Of a stretch of DNA of 64,000 nt, positions 1 through 8,562 are shown piece by piece. Positions within the stretch are counted from its first letter, which is position 1; every line of letters starts with the position of its first letter. The translations under genes were made by a program, and so were the position numbers. The DNA lies in contig NC_017278.1 of NCBI RefSeq assembly GCF_000236585.1, positions 372,001-436,000 on the forward strand, written 5' to 3'. The notes under the pieces were generated by a model. The model did no database searches. It had not been told where the DNA came from and worked only from the letters and a program-made list of their open reading frames with translations. The stretch is from Thermus sp. CCB_US3_UF1. Its GTDB lineage: Bacteria > Deinococcota > Deinococci > Deinococcales > Thermaceae.

Positions 1-269
1 GGATCGCCCGGGGGCATTTCATCCTGGCCCGGGCGGAGGTGGACTTTAAGCGGCCCATCCACCTCGAGGACCCGGTGGAGGTGGGGGTGCGGGTGGTGCG
101 CCTGGGGCGCTCCAGCTTTGAGATGGAATACCAGGTGGTGGCGGGCGGGGAGGTGGCGGCCACGGGGCGGACGGTCCAGGTCTGGCTGGAAGAGGGGCGG
201 CCCGCCCCCCTGCCCGAGGCCATACGGGCCCGGATCCAGGCCCTGGAGGGCCGCCCCTTAGCCCCTTAG
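1..269 (+). CDS. Acyl-CoA thioesterase, 4-hydroxybenzoyl-CoA thioesterase type (3' part)
   Basis: The gene enters from the left edge. Reading from base 3, the frame runs through residues ARGHFILARAEVDFKRPI and then a stretch with repeated 'VEVGVRVVRLGRSSFEMEY' character, which is the central strand region of hotdog-fold thioesterases; this family hydrolyses acyl-CoA thioesters in the cytoplasm. About 88 residues are present; the N-terminal part, including the catalytic Asp/Glu region, is missing. A GTG at 39 is in frame but is internal, because the fold continues upstream of it. The 3' end overlaps the convergent mutS2 gene by 12 bases. Substrate cannot be judged from this fragment. Confidence 0.75.
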   Translation, partial: IARGHFILARAEVDFKRPIHLEDPVEVGVRVVRLGRSSFEMEYQVVAGGEVAATGRTVQVWLEEGRPAPLPEAIRARIQALEGRPLAP

Positions 270-2489
270 GGCCACCACCGTGACCCCGTGCCCCCCCTCG
301 TGGGGGGGAGCGTCGGCGAAGCCCTCCACCCGCTTGTCCCGGCGCAGGAACTCCCGGATGGCCTGCCTGAGGGCCCCCGTGCCCTTGCCGTGGAGGAGGC
401 GGAGGGTGGAAAGGCCCAGGGCCTTGGCCTCCTCCAGGGCGTCGTCCACCTCCAAAAGGGCTTCCTCCACCGTAAGCCCCCGCAGGTCCACCTCCTTGGC
501 CTCCCGCCTGGGTTTGGCCAGGAGGGGCTTGGGGGCCTCCTCCCCTGGCAGGGGCTTAAGCTCCTTGGCCTTGAGGTTGAGCTTGACCGGGCCCACCTGG
601 ACCAGGGCCTCTTCCCCCCGGAGCTCCACCACCCGCCCCCGCTTCCCCAGGGAGGGGACCTCCACCAAGGCCCCCGGGGAAAGCCCGGGTGGGGGCGGCG
701 GGGGCGGGGCTTTTTTGGCGTATTTTTCCTTTAGGGCCATCAGTTCCCGCAGGGCATCCCGCTTGCCTTCGCTGCGGGCCTTCTCCTTGAGGGCCTTGAG
801 CTCGGCCTCCACCTGGAGGAGCCGCCCGCGCACCTCCTCCTCCAGGGCCCTAAGCCGCTCGGCCCTTTCCTCCTGGTAGCGGGCCTCCCGGGCCTCGAGG
901 CGGGCCCTTAGGGCCTCGGCCTGGGCCAGCTCGGCGGCCAGCCTCCGCCTTTCCTCCTCCATGGCCAGCCGCTCCCCCTCCAGGCGCTCCAGGAGGTCTT
1001 CCAGGCGGTTTCCCCCTTGGAGGGCCTCAGCCCGCCGGAGCACCTCTTCGGGTAGGGAAAGCCTTCTGGCGATGGCCAGGGCGTAGCTCCGCCCCGGCAC
1101 CCCCAGGACCAGCTCGTAGGTGGGGCGTAGCCTCTCCAGGTCAAAGCGCATGGAGGCGTTCTGGATCCCCTCCCCCCCCTGGGCGAAGGCCTTGAGGGGG
1201 GAGAGGTGGGTGGTGACCATCCCCTTGACCCCTCGCTCCAGGAGGGCCTCCAGGATGGCCTGGGAGAGGGCCGCCCCTTCCTCGGGGTCGGTGCCGCTTC
1301 CCAGCTCGTCAATGAGGACCAGGCTTTGGGCGGTGGCCTCCAGGAGCATCGCCTTGAGGCGCTGGAGGTGCCCGGCGAAGGTGGAGAGGTTCTCCTGCAG
1401 GGACTGCTCGTCCCCGATGTCGGCGAAGACCCGGTCGGGCCAGGCCAAAAGGGCCCTTTCCGCACCCACGAAAAGCCCCGACTGGGCCATGAGAACCGCC
1501 AGCCCCAGGGTCTTCAGGAGGGCGGTCTTTCCCCCCATGTTGGGGCCGGAGATGAGGATGAGGCGGGTCTTTTCGTCCAGGGTGAAGGTGTTGCGCACCG
1601 GGTGGGGGATCAAGGGGTGGAAGGCCCCCTGGAGCCGGTAGGCCTCGCCGAACCGGGGGCGGGTGAGGGAGAGGTCCTTGGCCAGGGCGGCCTGGGCCTG
1701 TACCAGGTCTAAAAGGCCCAGGGCCTCCAGGGTACCCGGCACCCCGGGGTCTTGGGCCAGCCGTTCGGAGAGCTCCCGCAGGATGCGGCCCACCTCCTCC
1801 TCTTCCTGCAGCCTCAGGGCCTGGAGGCGGTTGTTGAGCTTGACCACGGAAAGGGGTTCCACGAAGAGGGTGGCCCCGGACTCGGACTCGTCCAGGAGGA
1901 TCCCCGGCACCTTGTGGGCCATCCCCGCCTTGACGGGAACGCAGTAGCGCTCCCGCTTAAAGGCCACGAAGCGGTCCTGGAAGGCTTCCCGCTGGCGGTC
2001 CATGAGGGCGTAGAGGCGGTCCAGGATCTCCTGGCGCAGGGGTTTGAGCTCGCGGCGGATGGCCAGGAGGCGGGGGCTGGCCTCGTCCTTGACCGCCCCT
2101 TCCTCGTCCAGGGCCTTTCTCACCCGGCCAAGGAAGGGGGCGTGGTCCCCAATGCCCTCGGCCACCCGGCTCAAGGCGTTTTCCAAGGGCAGGAGCTCGG
2201 CCTTGAGGGCCATGGCCCCTTCCAGGGCCTGGGCGGCCCTTAGGAGCTCCGGGCCCGAAAGCCTTCCCCCGGCCAGGGCCTTACGGTAGGCCTCCCGCAG
2301 CTCCCCCGCCGGGGGGAGGGCGTAGGGGTAGCTCTGGGCTTCCTGGGTGAGCTGGTGGCGGGTTTCCGCCTCCTCCCGGGAAAGGGGCCCAAGGCCTAAG
2401 GCCAGCTCCCGCCCCAGGGGGGTTTGGGCCCGTTCGGCCAGGAGGGCGCGCACCCTGGGGAACTCCAGGACCTCGAGGACATCCCGCAC
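258..2489 (-). CDS. mutS2: MutS2 family ATPase/endonuclease
   Basis: 743 residues, the usual length for MutS2. MutS2 lacks the mismatch-binding domains of MutS; it binds branched DNA, suppresses recombination or acts on stalled ribosomes, depending on the species studied. Visible parts: an N-terminal core, a Walker A motif GPNMGGKT near residue 315, a Walker B-type LVLIDELGSGTDPEEG segment, a long charged coiled coil near 500-600, and a C-terminal Smr nuclease domain starting with VDLRG near 665, followed by LHGKGTGALR. The start is a GTG with no Shine-Dalgarno sequence; a TATACT box 8 bases upstream suggests leaderless expression. It lies downstream of the small gene at 2515. Confidence 0.96.
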   Translation of the reverse strand: MRDVLEVLEFPRVRALLAERAQTPLGRELALGLGPLSREEAETRHQLTQEAQSYPYALPPAGELREAYRKALAGGRLSGPELLRAAQALEGAMALKAELLPLENALSRVAEGIGDHAPFLGRVRKALDEEGAVKDEASPRLLAIRRELKPLRQEILDRLYALMDRQREAFQDRFVAFKRERYCVPVKAGMAHKVPGILLDESESGATLFVEPLSVVKLNNRLQALRLQEEEEVGRILRELSERLAQDPGVPGTLEALGLLDLVQAQAALAKDLSLTRPRFGEAYRLQGAFHPLIPHPVRNTFTLDEKTRLILISGPNMGGKTALLKTLGLAVLMAQSGLFVGAERALLAWPDRVFADIGDEQSLQENLSTFAGHLQRLKAMLLEATAQSLVLIDELGSGTDPEEGAALSQAILEALLERGVKGMVTTHLSPLKAFAQGGEGIQNASMRFDLERLRPTYELVLGVPGRSYALAIARRLSLPEEVLRRAEALQGGNRLEDLLERLEGERLAMEEERRRLAAELAQAEALRARLEAREARYQEERAERLRALEEEVRGRLLQVEAELKALKEKARSEGKRDALRELMALKEKYAKKAPPPPPPPGLSPGALVEVPSLGKRGRVVELRGEEALVQVGPVKLNLKAKELKPLPGEEAPKPLLAKPRREAKEVDLRGLTVEEALLEVDDALEEAKALGLSTLRLLHGKGTGALRQAIREFLRRDKRVEGFADAPPHEGGHGVTVVALRG

Positions 2490-2497
2490 AAAGGAAG

Positions 2498-2503
2498 AGT
2501 ATA
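2498..2503 (-). promoter_or_regulatory. -10 box TATACT of mutS2, leaderless
   Basis: TATACT on the minus strand ends 8 bases before the mutS2 GTG, where no ribosome binding site is visible. No clear -35 was found 17 bases upstream. Confidence 0.5.
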
Positions 2504-2514
2504 CCCTAGGGGCG

Positions 2515-2850
2515 CTAGCGTTTTAGGCGGAGGAGGAGGGCAAGGAGGTCTGGGTCCCCAAGGCTTGCCGCCCGCTTCAGCAGGGAGCCCAAGCGGCCAA
2601 GCCTCCCTAGGGGCAGGAGGAGGACCAGGCCCTTAAGGAGGTGGAAAAGCCTTTGCCGCTCCTCGGGGGAAAGGTTTTCCCAGCGCTCCTTGGCCAGCTG
2701 GGCCAGGGTCAGAAGCCTTTCCCGGAACCGGGGGGCCTTGGGGTCTTCCCCCCGGAGGTCCTCGGCCAGCTGCCAGAGCTTTTCCGTGGCCTGCTGGCCA
2801 GTTCCTTTCACCACCCGCCGCACCCGGCCAGAAAAGCGTTTTAGGCGCAT
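2515..2850 (-). CDS. Small basic protein of unknown function
   Basis: 111 residues from the ATG at 2850 (MRLKRFSGRV), which is preceded by GAGGGAAGG and begins 7 bases after the stop of the GH13 gene; a longer reading from 2922 would overlap the hydrolase and has no better start. The protein is rich in Arg, Lys and Leu, is predicted mostly helical, and contains a hydrophobic stretch LLKGLVLLLPLGRLGRLGSLL near residues 70-90 that could contact the membrane. I do not recognise a family. Position suggests co-transcription with the maltodextrin operon, but the content gives no hint of a role in sugar use. Confidence 0.6.
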   Translation of the reverse strand: MRLKRFSGRVRRVVKGTGQQATEKLWQLAEDLRGEDPKAPRFRERLLTLAQLAKERWENLSPEERQRLFHLLKGLVLLLPLGRLGRLGSLLKRAASLGDPDLLALLLRLKR

Positions 2851-2857
2851 CCTTCCC

Positions 2858-4570
2858 TCAGGATAGGGGCTGGAAGAGGAGATGGGAAGCCTCCACCTCC
2901 CCCCCCACCTCCTCCCCGGCAAGGAGGTCTACCCCCCGGGGGAGGCGTAGCCGGGCCCCTTGGGGGGCGAAGAAGGCCCAGACCTCCTCCCCCCCGTAGC
3001 GGCGGCGGAAGGCCAGTACCCCCTTGGGGGCCTTTAGGGGCCAAAGCCCCCCCAGGCGCAGGGCGGGGTGGCGCTTCTTCAGGGCCACCAGGCGCTTGAC
3101 GAAGGAGAGGATCTCCCGCTTCCAGGCCCCCTCGTCCCAGGGGAAGGGGGCGCGGCAGTAGGGGTCCCCCCGCCAGAGGCTATGGGGGTTGGCTTGGGAA
3201 AGCCCAACCTCGTCCCCGTAGTAGATGGCGGGGCTTCCCGGGAAGGCGAAGAGCAGGGCGTAGGCCAGCTTGAACCTTGCCTCATCCCCCCGAAGCCGCC
3301 AGAGGGCCCGGGGGATGTCGTGGGAGGAAACGAAGGTGTACATGGCCGGGCGGAGCTGGAGGGGAAGGGCCTGGTAGTGGTCCCAAAGGGCCTGCCAGGC
3401 CTCTTCCGCCCCCAGGGCCACCGCCCTCCCCTGCACGTCCCGCCCCGAGAGCCACTCCATCACCGGGTGGGCGAAGCCGGCGTAGTGCATGGCCCCGTCC
3501 AGGGTGTGGGCCCGCAGGGTGGGGGTGGGGTCGTAGGAAAGCTCCCCCAGGACCAGGGCCTCCTCCCGCGCCTCCTTGGCCGCCCGGGCCAGGGCGCGGA
3601 GCCAGTGGGCGTTTTTGCGGTTGGTCCCCCCTTCCCCGAGGGAGTGGGCCACGTCCAGGCGCCAGCCGTGGGCCAGGCGCAGCCAGCGGCGGATGGGGGC
3701 CTCCTTCCCGAAGACGAAGCGCTCCTGGACCAGGGGGGAGGCGTAGTCCAGCTTGGGCATGGACTTTACCCCCCAGAAGCTGGCGTAGGTGCCGTCCGGG
3801 TAGAAGGTGAACATTCCCCGTTCCGGGCTTTCTGGGTCCTGGAGGGCCTTTTGGAACCAGGGGTGGGTGGCCCCCACGTGGTTGAAGACCCCGTCCAGCA
3901 CAAGCCGCATCCCCCGGGCCTCCAGGGCGGCGTAGAGGGCCTGGAGGGCCTCCTCCCCCCCCAGGTGGGGGTCCACCCGCAGGTAGTGCTCGGTGTCGTA
4001 GCGGTGGCTGGAGGGGCTTTGGAAGATGGGCGTGAGGTAGAGGACCTCCACCCCCAGGGCCTCCAGGTAGGGGAGAGCCTCGAGGATCCCCCAGAGGTCC
4101 CCCCCGTAGAACTCATGGGCGCCTTCCGGGCCCGGGGGCTCGTGCCAGGCCTTGGTGCGGATGGGCTTCCCCCCCAGGCGCCAGGCCCCTTCCTTGGGGG
4201 CTAGCCCTGGCCGCCCCCGGCGGAAGCGGTCGGGGAAGATCTGGTAGTAGACCGCCCCCAGGGCCCAAGGAGGGGGCAAGGGCCCCGCCAGGAGGTGGAA
4301 GAAGCGGTCGTAGCGGGGAAGGGTCTTCTCCAGGCCGTGGCTCCCCAGGTAGCCCTGGGGGAGGCGGAAGGCGTAGCGGAAGGGGCTGGCGTGCACCGCC
4401 ACCCGCGCCCGTAGGCCCCCCGGGACCCGGGTCAGGGGCTCTTGGTGCAGCTCCCCGTCCTTCTCGTAGAGCAAAACCCCTTCCCGGGCCCGGGTTTCCA
4501 GGAATAGCTCCACCACCTCCCCAAGCTCGGGGAAGGGGGGGTGGACGTGTTCCAGGTCGTGGCGGTTCAT
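2858..4570 (-). CDS. GH13 alpha-amylase family hydrolase (neopullulanase/cyclomaltodextrinase type)
   Basis: 570 residues from the ATG at 4570, which overlaps the malG stop as ATGA. No signal peptide, so it should act in the cytoplasm on maltodextrins brought in by the adjacent importer. An N-terminal beta domain (about 1-110) is followed by the catalytic barrel: conserved region I reads DGVFNH, the nucleophile region GWRLDVAH, the acid/base region LGELSYD, and the transition-state Asp region SSHD (usually NHD). Length and the N-terminal domain fit the neopullulanase/cyclomaltodextrinase/maltogenic amylase group. Exact specificity (alpha-1,4, alpha-1,6, cyclodextrins) is not decidable here. 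The longer reading to 4864 is an out-of-frame overlap with malG and is rejected. Confidence 0.92.
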   Translation of the reverse strand: MNRHDLEHVHPPFPELGEVVELFLETRAREGVLLYEKDGELHQEPLTRVPGGLRARVAVHASPFRYAFRLPQGYLGSHGLEKTLPRYDRFFHLLAGPLPPPWALGAVYYQIFPDRFRRGRPGLAPKEGAWRLGGKPIRTKAWHEPPGPEGAHEFYGGDLWGILEALPYLEALGVEVLYLTPIFQSPSSHRYDTEHYLRVDPHLGGEEALQALYAALEARGMRLVLDGVFNHVGATHPWFQKALQDPESPERGMFTFYPDGTYASFWGVKSMPKLDYASPLVQERFVFGKEAPIRRWLRLAHGWRLDVAHSLGEGGTNRKNAHWLRALARAAKEAREEALVLGELSYDPTPTLRAHTLDGAMHYAGFAHPVMEWLSGRDVQGRAVALGAEEAWQALWDHYQALPLQLRPAMYTFVSSHDIPRALWRLRGDEARFKLAYALLFAFPGSPAIYYGDEVGLSQANPHSLWRGDPYCRAPFPWDEGAWKREILSFVKRLVALKKRHPALRLGGLWPLKAPKGVLAFRRRYGGEEVWAFFAPQGARLRLPRGVDLLAGEEVGGEVEASHLLFQPLS

Positions 4571-5886
4571 TCCTTGACCGCCCCTGCGGTGTAGCCGGAG
4601 ACGAAGTACTGCTGGAAGCCGTAGAAGAGGAAGAGGATGGGCAAGGAACCCAGGACGCTGGCCGCGGCGAAGACCCCCCACTTGGTCTGGAACTGCCCGG
4701 TGGTGAAGCTCCTGAGCCCCACCCCCACGTTCCAGCTCTCCACGCCGGTGAGGACCAGGTTGGCCAGGACGAACTCCGAGTAGGTGCCCACGAACTGCAG
4801 CAGGAAGATGAAGACGAACATGGGGGCGGAAAGGGGGAGGAGGATCTGGGTGAAGACCTGCCACTTGCTGGCCCCGTCCACCATGGCCGCCTCCTCGAGG
4901 CTCGGGCTGATGCTCTCCAGGTAGCCCTTGTACACCCAGGTGCCGAAGCTGATGATCCCCCCAGAGTAGGCCAGGACCAGCCCGGTGAAGGTGTTCAGCA
5001 GGTCCAGCCGGGAAAGCAGGTAGTAGATGGCCACCAGGGCCAAAAAGCCCGGGAACATCTGCACGAAGATGAAAAAGAGGAGCATGGGGTAGCGGCCCGG
5101 CAGGTGGCGGAAGCGGGCAAAGGCGTAGCCCGCGGTGGCGGTGAGGAGCACGGCCAGAAGCCCCGTGAGCCCGGAGATGAGGAAGGTGTTCCGCACCCAG
5201 AGGAGGAACTTGGCCTCCGTCCCCTGGCCGGTGAACTGCCTGGGAGAGAGGAGGAGGGCCAGGGCGAAGACGCTAAGGGTCAGGAGGAGGAGGAAACGCC
5301 CCTGCCACAGGTTCACCCATCCCTCCTCGGCCAGGAGGCGGCGCAAGAGGCCCATCACCCCCACCCCCAGGAGGGAAAGCCCCGCGAGGAGGAGGAGGGC
5401 CACCTGGTAGGGGTAAAGCACCACCCCCTCCACCAGCTTGGCGTAGTTCTCCAAGGAGGGCTCGGGCAGGTAGGGGATCACCTTGGCGTCCAGGAGGAGG
5501 AAACCGGTGTCCGGCCGGCGGAAGCTGAAGAGGTTGTTGGTGGGGTCAAAGCTGGCCGCCACCACCTGGACCACGGGGTAGTAGACCAGGAGGATGAGCA
5601 CCCAGAGGAAGAGGTGGGTGAGGCCCTGGCCAAAGAGGGGCCAGGGGCTCCGCTTCCGCCCCTGCAGGCGGTTGGCCAGGGCCGTGTACACCAGGCTGTA
5701 GAGGAGCACCAGGAGCACGAGGCCCAAGAGGAGGCCCAGGGCATAGGCCCAGCCATAGGGTACGAAGACGCTGCCAAAGGCCACCTGCTTGCGGTAGGAG
5801 GCCGCGTCAAAAAGCCGGTGGGCCGCAAACCAGTAGACCCCGTAAAGGAGAAGCCCCAAGAGGAGGAAACCAGCTAGCCGCCGCAT
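4567..5886 (-). CDS. malG: Maltose/maltodextrin-type ABC transporter permease MalG
   Basis: 439 residues, roughly 150 longer than a typical MalG. The C-terminal half carries the permease domain with the cytoplasmic coupling (EAA) loop EEAAMVDGASKWQVFTQILLP. The extra N-terminal part holds several predicted membrane spans (near 5-25, 45-70, 92-112, 165-185, 200-215) separated by a soluble segment. It starts directly after the malF stop (no gap) and its own stop overlaps the GH13 start, so malF, malG and the hydrolase are translationally coupled. No MalK-type ATPase lies nearby; a shared ATPase encoded elsewhere is expected. Confidence 0.9.
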   Translation of the reverse strand: MRRLAGFLLLGLLLYGVYWFAAHRLFDAASYRKQVAFGSVFVPYGWAYALGLLLGLVLLVLLYSLVYTALANRLQGRKRSPWPLFGQGLTHLFLWVLILLVYYPVVQVVAASFDPTNNLFSFRRPDTGFLLLDAKVIPYLPEPSLENYAKLVEGVVLYPYQVALLLLAGLSLLGVGVMGLLRRLLAEEGWVNLWQGRFLLLLTLSVFALALLLSPRQFTGQGTEAKFLLWVRNTFLISGLTGLLAVLLTATAGYAFARFRHLPGRYPMLLFFIFVQMFPGFLALVAIYYLLSRLDLLNTFTGLVLAYSGGIISFGTWVYKGYLESISPSLEEAAMVDGASKWQVFTQILLPLSAPMFVFIFLLQFVGTYSEFVLANLVLTGVESWNVGVGLRSFTTGQFQTKWGVFAAASVLGSLPILFLFYGFQQYFVSGYTAGAVKE

Positions 5887-7215
5887 CTACCTCACCTCCC
5901 GCAGGGCCCCCGTGGCCCGGAAGTTGACCAGGCTGATGGCCACGGTGATGGCGAAGATGATCAGGCTGATGGCCGCCCCCAGGCCGTAGGCCGACTGCCC
6001 CTCGGCGCTGAAGGCCGTCTTGTAGGCCCAGGAGATGAGGATGTCCGTGGCCTGGGCCGTGGCCAGGCGGCCCTCCTGGGCCGGCCCCCCGCCGGTGAGC
6101 AGGTAGATGATGTAGAAGTTGTTGAAGTTGAAGGCGAAGGAGGAGAGAAGGATGGGCACCATGGGCTTTTCCAAAAGGGGCAGGGTGATCCCCCAAAGGG
6201 CCTGCCAGGGGGTGGCCCCGTCCACCCTGGCCGCCTCGTAGAGCTCGTCGGGGATGGTGGAAAGGGCCCCCAAGGTGGCGGTCATCATGTAGGGAAACCC
6301 GAGCCAGAGGTTCACCAGGAGGATGGCCACCTTGGCCCAGTCGGGGTCGTTGAGCCAGGGGATGGGGTAGACCCCCAGAACCCCCAAGAGGCGGTTGATG
6401 GCCCCGAAGTTGTAGTTGAGGAGGGCTACCCAGACCTGGACGGTGATCACCCCGGGCAGGGCCCAGGAGACGATGAGCACCGTGCGGTAGAAGTTACGCA
6501 GCTTCAGGGCCTTGTTGTGGAGGATAAGCCCCAGCACCAGGCCCAACAGGGCGTTGAGGAGGACGGTGCTGCCGGCAAAGACCACGTTCCAAAGGAAGAC
6601 GGGAAGGAGGGCCTGGCCCGCTTGGGAAAGGATGAAGGCGAAGTTCCTAAGCCCCACAAAGTGGAAGGCGTTCACCTTGGCCACGAAGGCCGCGGGGAAA
6701 GGGGGGGTGCGGTCCAGGAGCAGGGTGGGGCCTTCGGCCTCGAGGATCCGCGCCCGCATCCGGTGCCCCTCGGCGTAGACCTCCACCGGTTCTCCCTGGC
6801 AGGGCTGGCAGCGGAGAGCTTCCTCCACCGGCGCCTCCAGGACCAGTTCGGCCCCCTCCTGCTTCAGCACCCGGGTTTCCGTGGAACGGTCCGGGAAGCC
6901 GTTTCTGGCCCCGGAATAATCGGTGAAGGCCAGGTAGACGGTGAGGCCGATGGGGTAGAGGGTGAAGACCAGAAGGAAGGACAGGGCGGGCAGGAAGTAG
7001 TACCAGTCGGACAGCCACGGGAAAAGGCGGGTGAGGAGGATGGCCCCCGGCACCAGGACCAGCAGGGCCAGGCCCAAGATGGTCCAGCCCGGGAGGGCGT
7101 AACGGGCTTCCAAGGCCAGATACCCCAGGATCCCCACCCCCGTGGCCAGGACCAGGAGGCCCAGGAGGAGGGCAAGGGCCAGGAGGAAGCCTTTGAGGCC
7201 AGGTGGGTGTCTCAT
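5887..7215 (-). CDS. malF: Maltose/maltodextrin-type ABC transporter permease MalF
   Basis: 442 residues. N-terminal membrane segments near 10-30, 40-60 and 72-93 are followed by a soluble, presumably external domain (about 95-200) and then the permease core; the coupling loop reads ELYEAARVDGATPWQALWGITLPLL. This is the MalF arrangement with a periplasmic insertion. The ATG has no Shine-Dalgarno sequence; a TATCGT box lies 6 bases upstream, just after a strong hairpin that separates it from malE, so malFG may have its own leaderless promoter. The stop codon abuts the malG ATG. Confidence 0.91.
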   Translation of the reverse strand: MRHPPGLKGFLLALALLLGLLVLATGVGILGYLALEARYALPGWTILGLALLVLVPGAILLTRLFPWLSDWYYFLPALSFLLVFTLYPIGLTVYLAFTDYSGARNGFPDRSTETRVLKQEGAELVLEAPVEEALRCQPCQGEPVEVYAEGHRMRARILEAEGPTLLLDRTPPFPAAFVAKVNAFHFVGLRNFAFILSQAGQALLPVFLWNVVFAGSTVLLNALLGLVLGLILHNKALKLRNFYRTVLIVSWALPGVITVQVWVALLNYNFGAINRLLGVLGVYPIPWLNDPDWAKVAILLVNLWLGFPYMMTATLGALSTIPDELYEAARVDGATPWQALWGITLPLLEKPMVPILLSSFAFNFNNFYIIYLLTGGGPAQEGRLATAQATDILISWAYKTAFSAEGQSAYGLGAAISLIIFAITVAISLVNFRATGALREVR

Positions 7216-7221
7216 GGTCTA

Positions 7222-7227
7222 ACGATA
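7222..7227 (-). promoter_or_regulatory. Candidate -10 box TATCGT of malF, leaderless
   Basis: TATCGT sits 6 bases before the malF ATG, which lacks a ribosome binding site. It lies immediately downstream (in malE transcript order) of the hairpin at 7229-7262. Confidence 0.4.
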
Positions 7228-7228
7228 C

Positions 7229-7262
7229 GCCCCCCACGGGGGAGGATGGTCCCGTGGGGGGC
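7229..7262 (-). terminator. malE-malF intercistronic hairpin
   Basis: The arms at 7229-7240 and 7251-7262 are perfect 12-base complements (GCCCCCCACGGG and its reverse complement) with a 10-base loop. There is no T-run, so it may be an RNA-stabilising or partial terminator element that keeps binding-protein mRNA in excess over permease mRNA. Confidence 0.65.
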
Positions 7263-7273
7263 CGGCATGGGCC

Positions 7274-8470
7274 TTAGCGCCCGATGGCCTTGCGGATCTC
7301 GGCCACCATGTCCTCCACGATCTTTTTCACGTTGGCGTCGGGCCGCTGGATGGCCAGGTTGATGGCGTTCCCCCAGGGCCCCCAGACCTTGCCCATCTCG
7401 GGGATGTTGGGCATGGGGGTGCCCAGGGCGAAGACCCGGGAGAAGCCGGCCACCACGGGGTCCTTCTCCAGGGTCTTGGCCGCGCTCTTGGAAACGGGGA
7501 TGCGGCCCCCCGCCTGGTTGAAGGAAACCAGGTTCCGGCCCGTGATCAGGGTCTTGGCGAAGTTCACCGCGGCGGTCTTGTTCTTGGAGTAGGCGTTGAC
7601 CACCACCCCTTGCACCCCGAGGAAGGGCCCCCAGGGGTTCTTGGCCCCGGGCGGGGTGGGGAAGGGGGCGATGCCGAAGTCGATCTTGGCCTTCTTGTAA
7701 TCCCCCAGGGCCCAGGGGCCGTTGATGATCATGGCCAAGGCCCCGTCCTTGAAGGCCCCGTCGGCCACCCCATAGTCCACGCCCTCGGGCACCAGGTTGT
7801 GGCGGAAGCGGAGGTCCTTGATGAAGCTAAGGGCCCTCTCCCCCACCTCCCCGCCCAGGAGGAGCTTGCTCGGGTCCAGGTTCCCCTTGGCGTCCTTGGC
7901 GAAGACGTTATCCGCGCCAAAGGCCCGGAAGAAGCCGAAGTTGAAGTAGGGGTCGCCGATGTTGTAGAGGAAGCCGAAGGTGGCGCCCGTGGTGTGCTGC
8001 CGGGCCAGGGCCAGGAACTCCTCCCAGGTCTTGGGGGCTTCCTTCACGTATTTTTTGTTGTAGATGAGGGCCACGCTCTCCGCGAAGGCGGGAAGGCCAA
8101 AAAGCCGTCCCCCGAAGGTGAAGGCCTCCACCGCCACGCCCTGGAGGTCGGCCAGATAGCCCTGGGTCACGTACTTGCCCATGGGCTCCAGCACCCCAGC
8201 CTGGGCCATCTCCCCCAGCCAGTCGTGGGGGATGGTGACCACCAGGTCCGCGGCCTGCCCCTGGGGGGCCCCCAGGATGAACTTCTGCTTGATGTCCCCA
8301 AAGGGGACCTCCACCACCTCCACCTTGGTGCCCGCGGCCTTCTCAAAGGCCTGGGCCTGGGCCTTGAGCCATTCCAGCTCGGGGCCCCCGAAGTGGGTCC
8401 ATACCGTGATCTTTCCCTGGGCCAAGGCCAGGGAAAGCCCAAGAGCCAGTGCCGCCAGCGCTTTCTTCAT
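7274..8470 (-). CDS. malE: Maltose/maltodextrin-type ABC transporter substrate-binding protein
   Basis: 398 residues with an 18-residue Sec signal peptide (MKKALAALALGLSLALAQ, cleavage likely after AQ or LALA). The mature part starts KITVWTHFGGPELEWL, and contains blocks typical of MalE: AADLVVTIPHDWLGEMAQAG, LPAFAESVALIYNKK, a GALAMIINGPWALGDYKKA segment and LGVQGVVVNAYSKNK. There is no lipobox Cys. In Thermus, MalE-type proteins bind trehalose, maltose, sucrose or palatinose, so the ligand is open. Shine-Dalgarno GGAGGTG precedes the ATG. It heads the operon malE-malF-malG-GH13. Confidence 0.93.
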   Translation of the reverse strand: MKKALAALALGLSLALAQGKITVWTHFGGPELEWLKAQAQAFEKAAGTKVEVVEVPFGDIKQKFILGAPQGQAADLVVTIPHDWLGEMAQAGVLEPMGKYVTQGYLADLQGVAVEAFTFGGRLFGLPAFAESVALIYNKKYVKEAPKTWEEFLALARQHTTGATFGFLYNIGDPYFNFGFFRAFGADNVFAKDAKGNLDPSKLLLGGEVGERALSFIKDLRFRHNLVPEGVDYGVADGAFKDGALAMIINGPWALGDYKKAKIDFGIAPFPTPPGAKNPWGPFLGVQGVVVNAYSKNKTAAVNFAKTLITGRNLVSFNQAGGRIPVSKSAAKTLEKDPVVAGFSRVFALGTPMPNIPEMGKVWGPWGNAINLAIQRPDANVKKIVEDMVAEIRKAIGR

Positions 8471-8531
8471 ATCCCACCTCCGGGCGCGTGGTAGCGTTTC
8501 CGCCTAAACTTTTTCCGCGCCCTGCGCCCCA

Positions 8532-8558
8532 AGCATACCACTTCCTAAGGGGACGCAA
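8532..8558 (-). promoter_or_regulatory. Possible malE promoter
   Basis: On the minus strand TTGCGT (8553-8558) and TATGCT (8532-8537) are 15 bases apart, shorter than ideal. Downstream, the leader contains two GCGGAAA copies, one within GTTT-N6-AAAC dyad context, which could be part of an operator; this is weak. Confidence 0.35.
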
Positions 8559-8562
8559 GTCC

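Noticed and set aside
4571-4864. N-terminal extension of the GH13 hydrolase
   Set aside because: It overlaps malG out of frame; the ATG at 4570 forms a normal ATGA overlap and begins a typical N-terminal domain.
8480-8520. LacI-type operator before malE
   Set aside because: Only two GCGGAAA copies and a GTTT-N6-AAAC dyad, which is too short to separate from chance.
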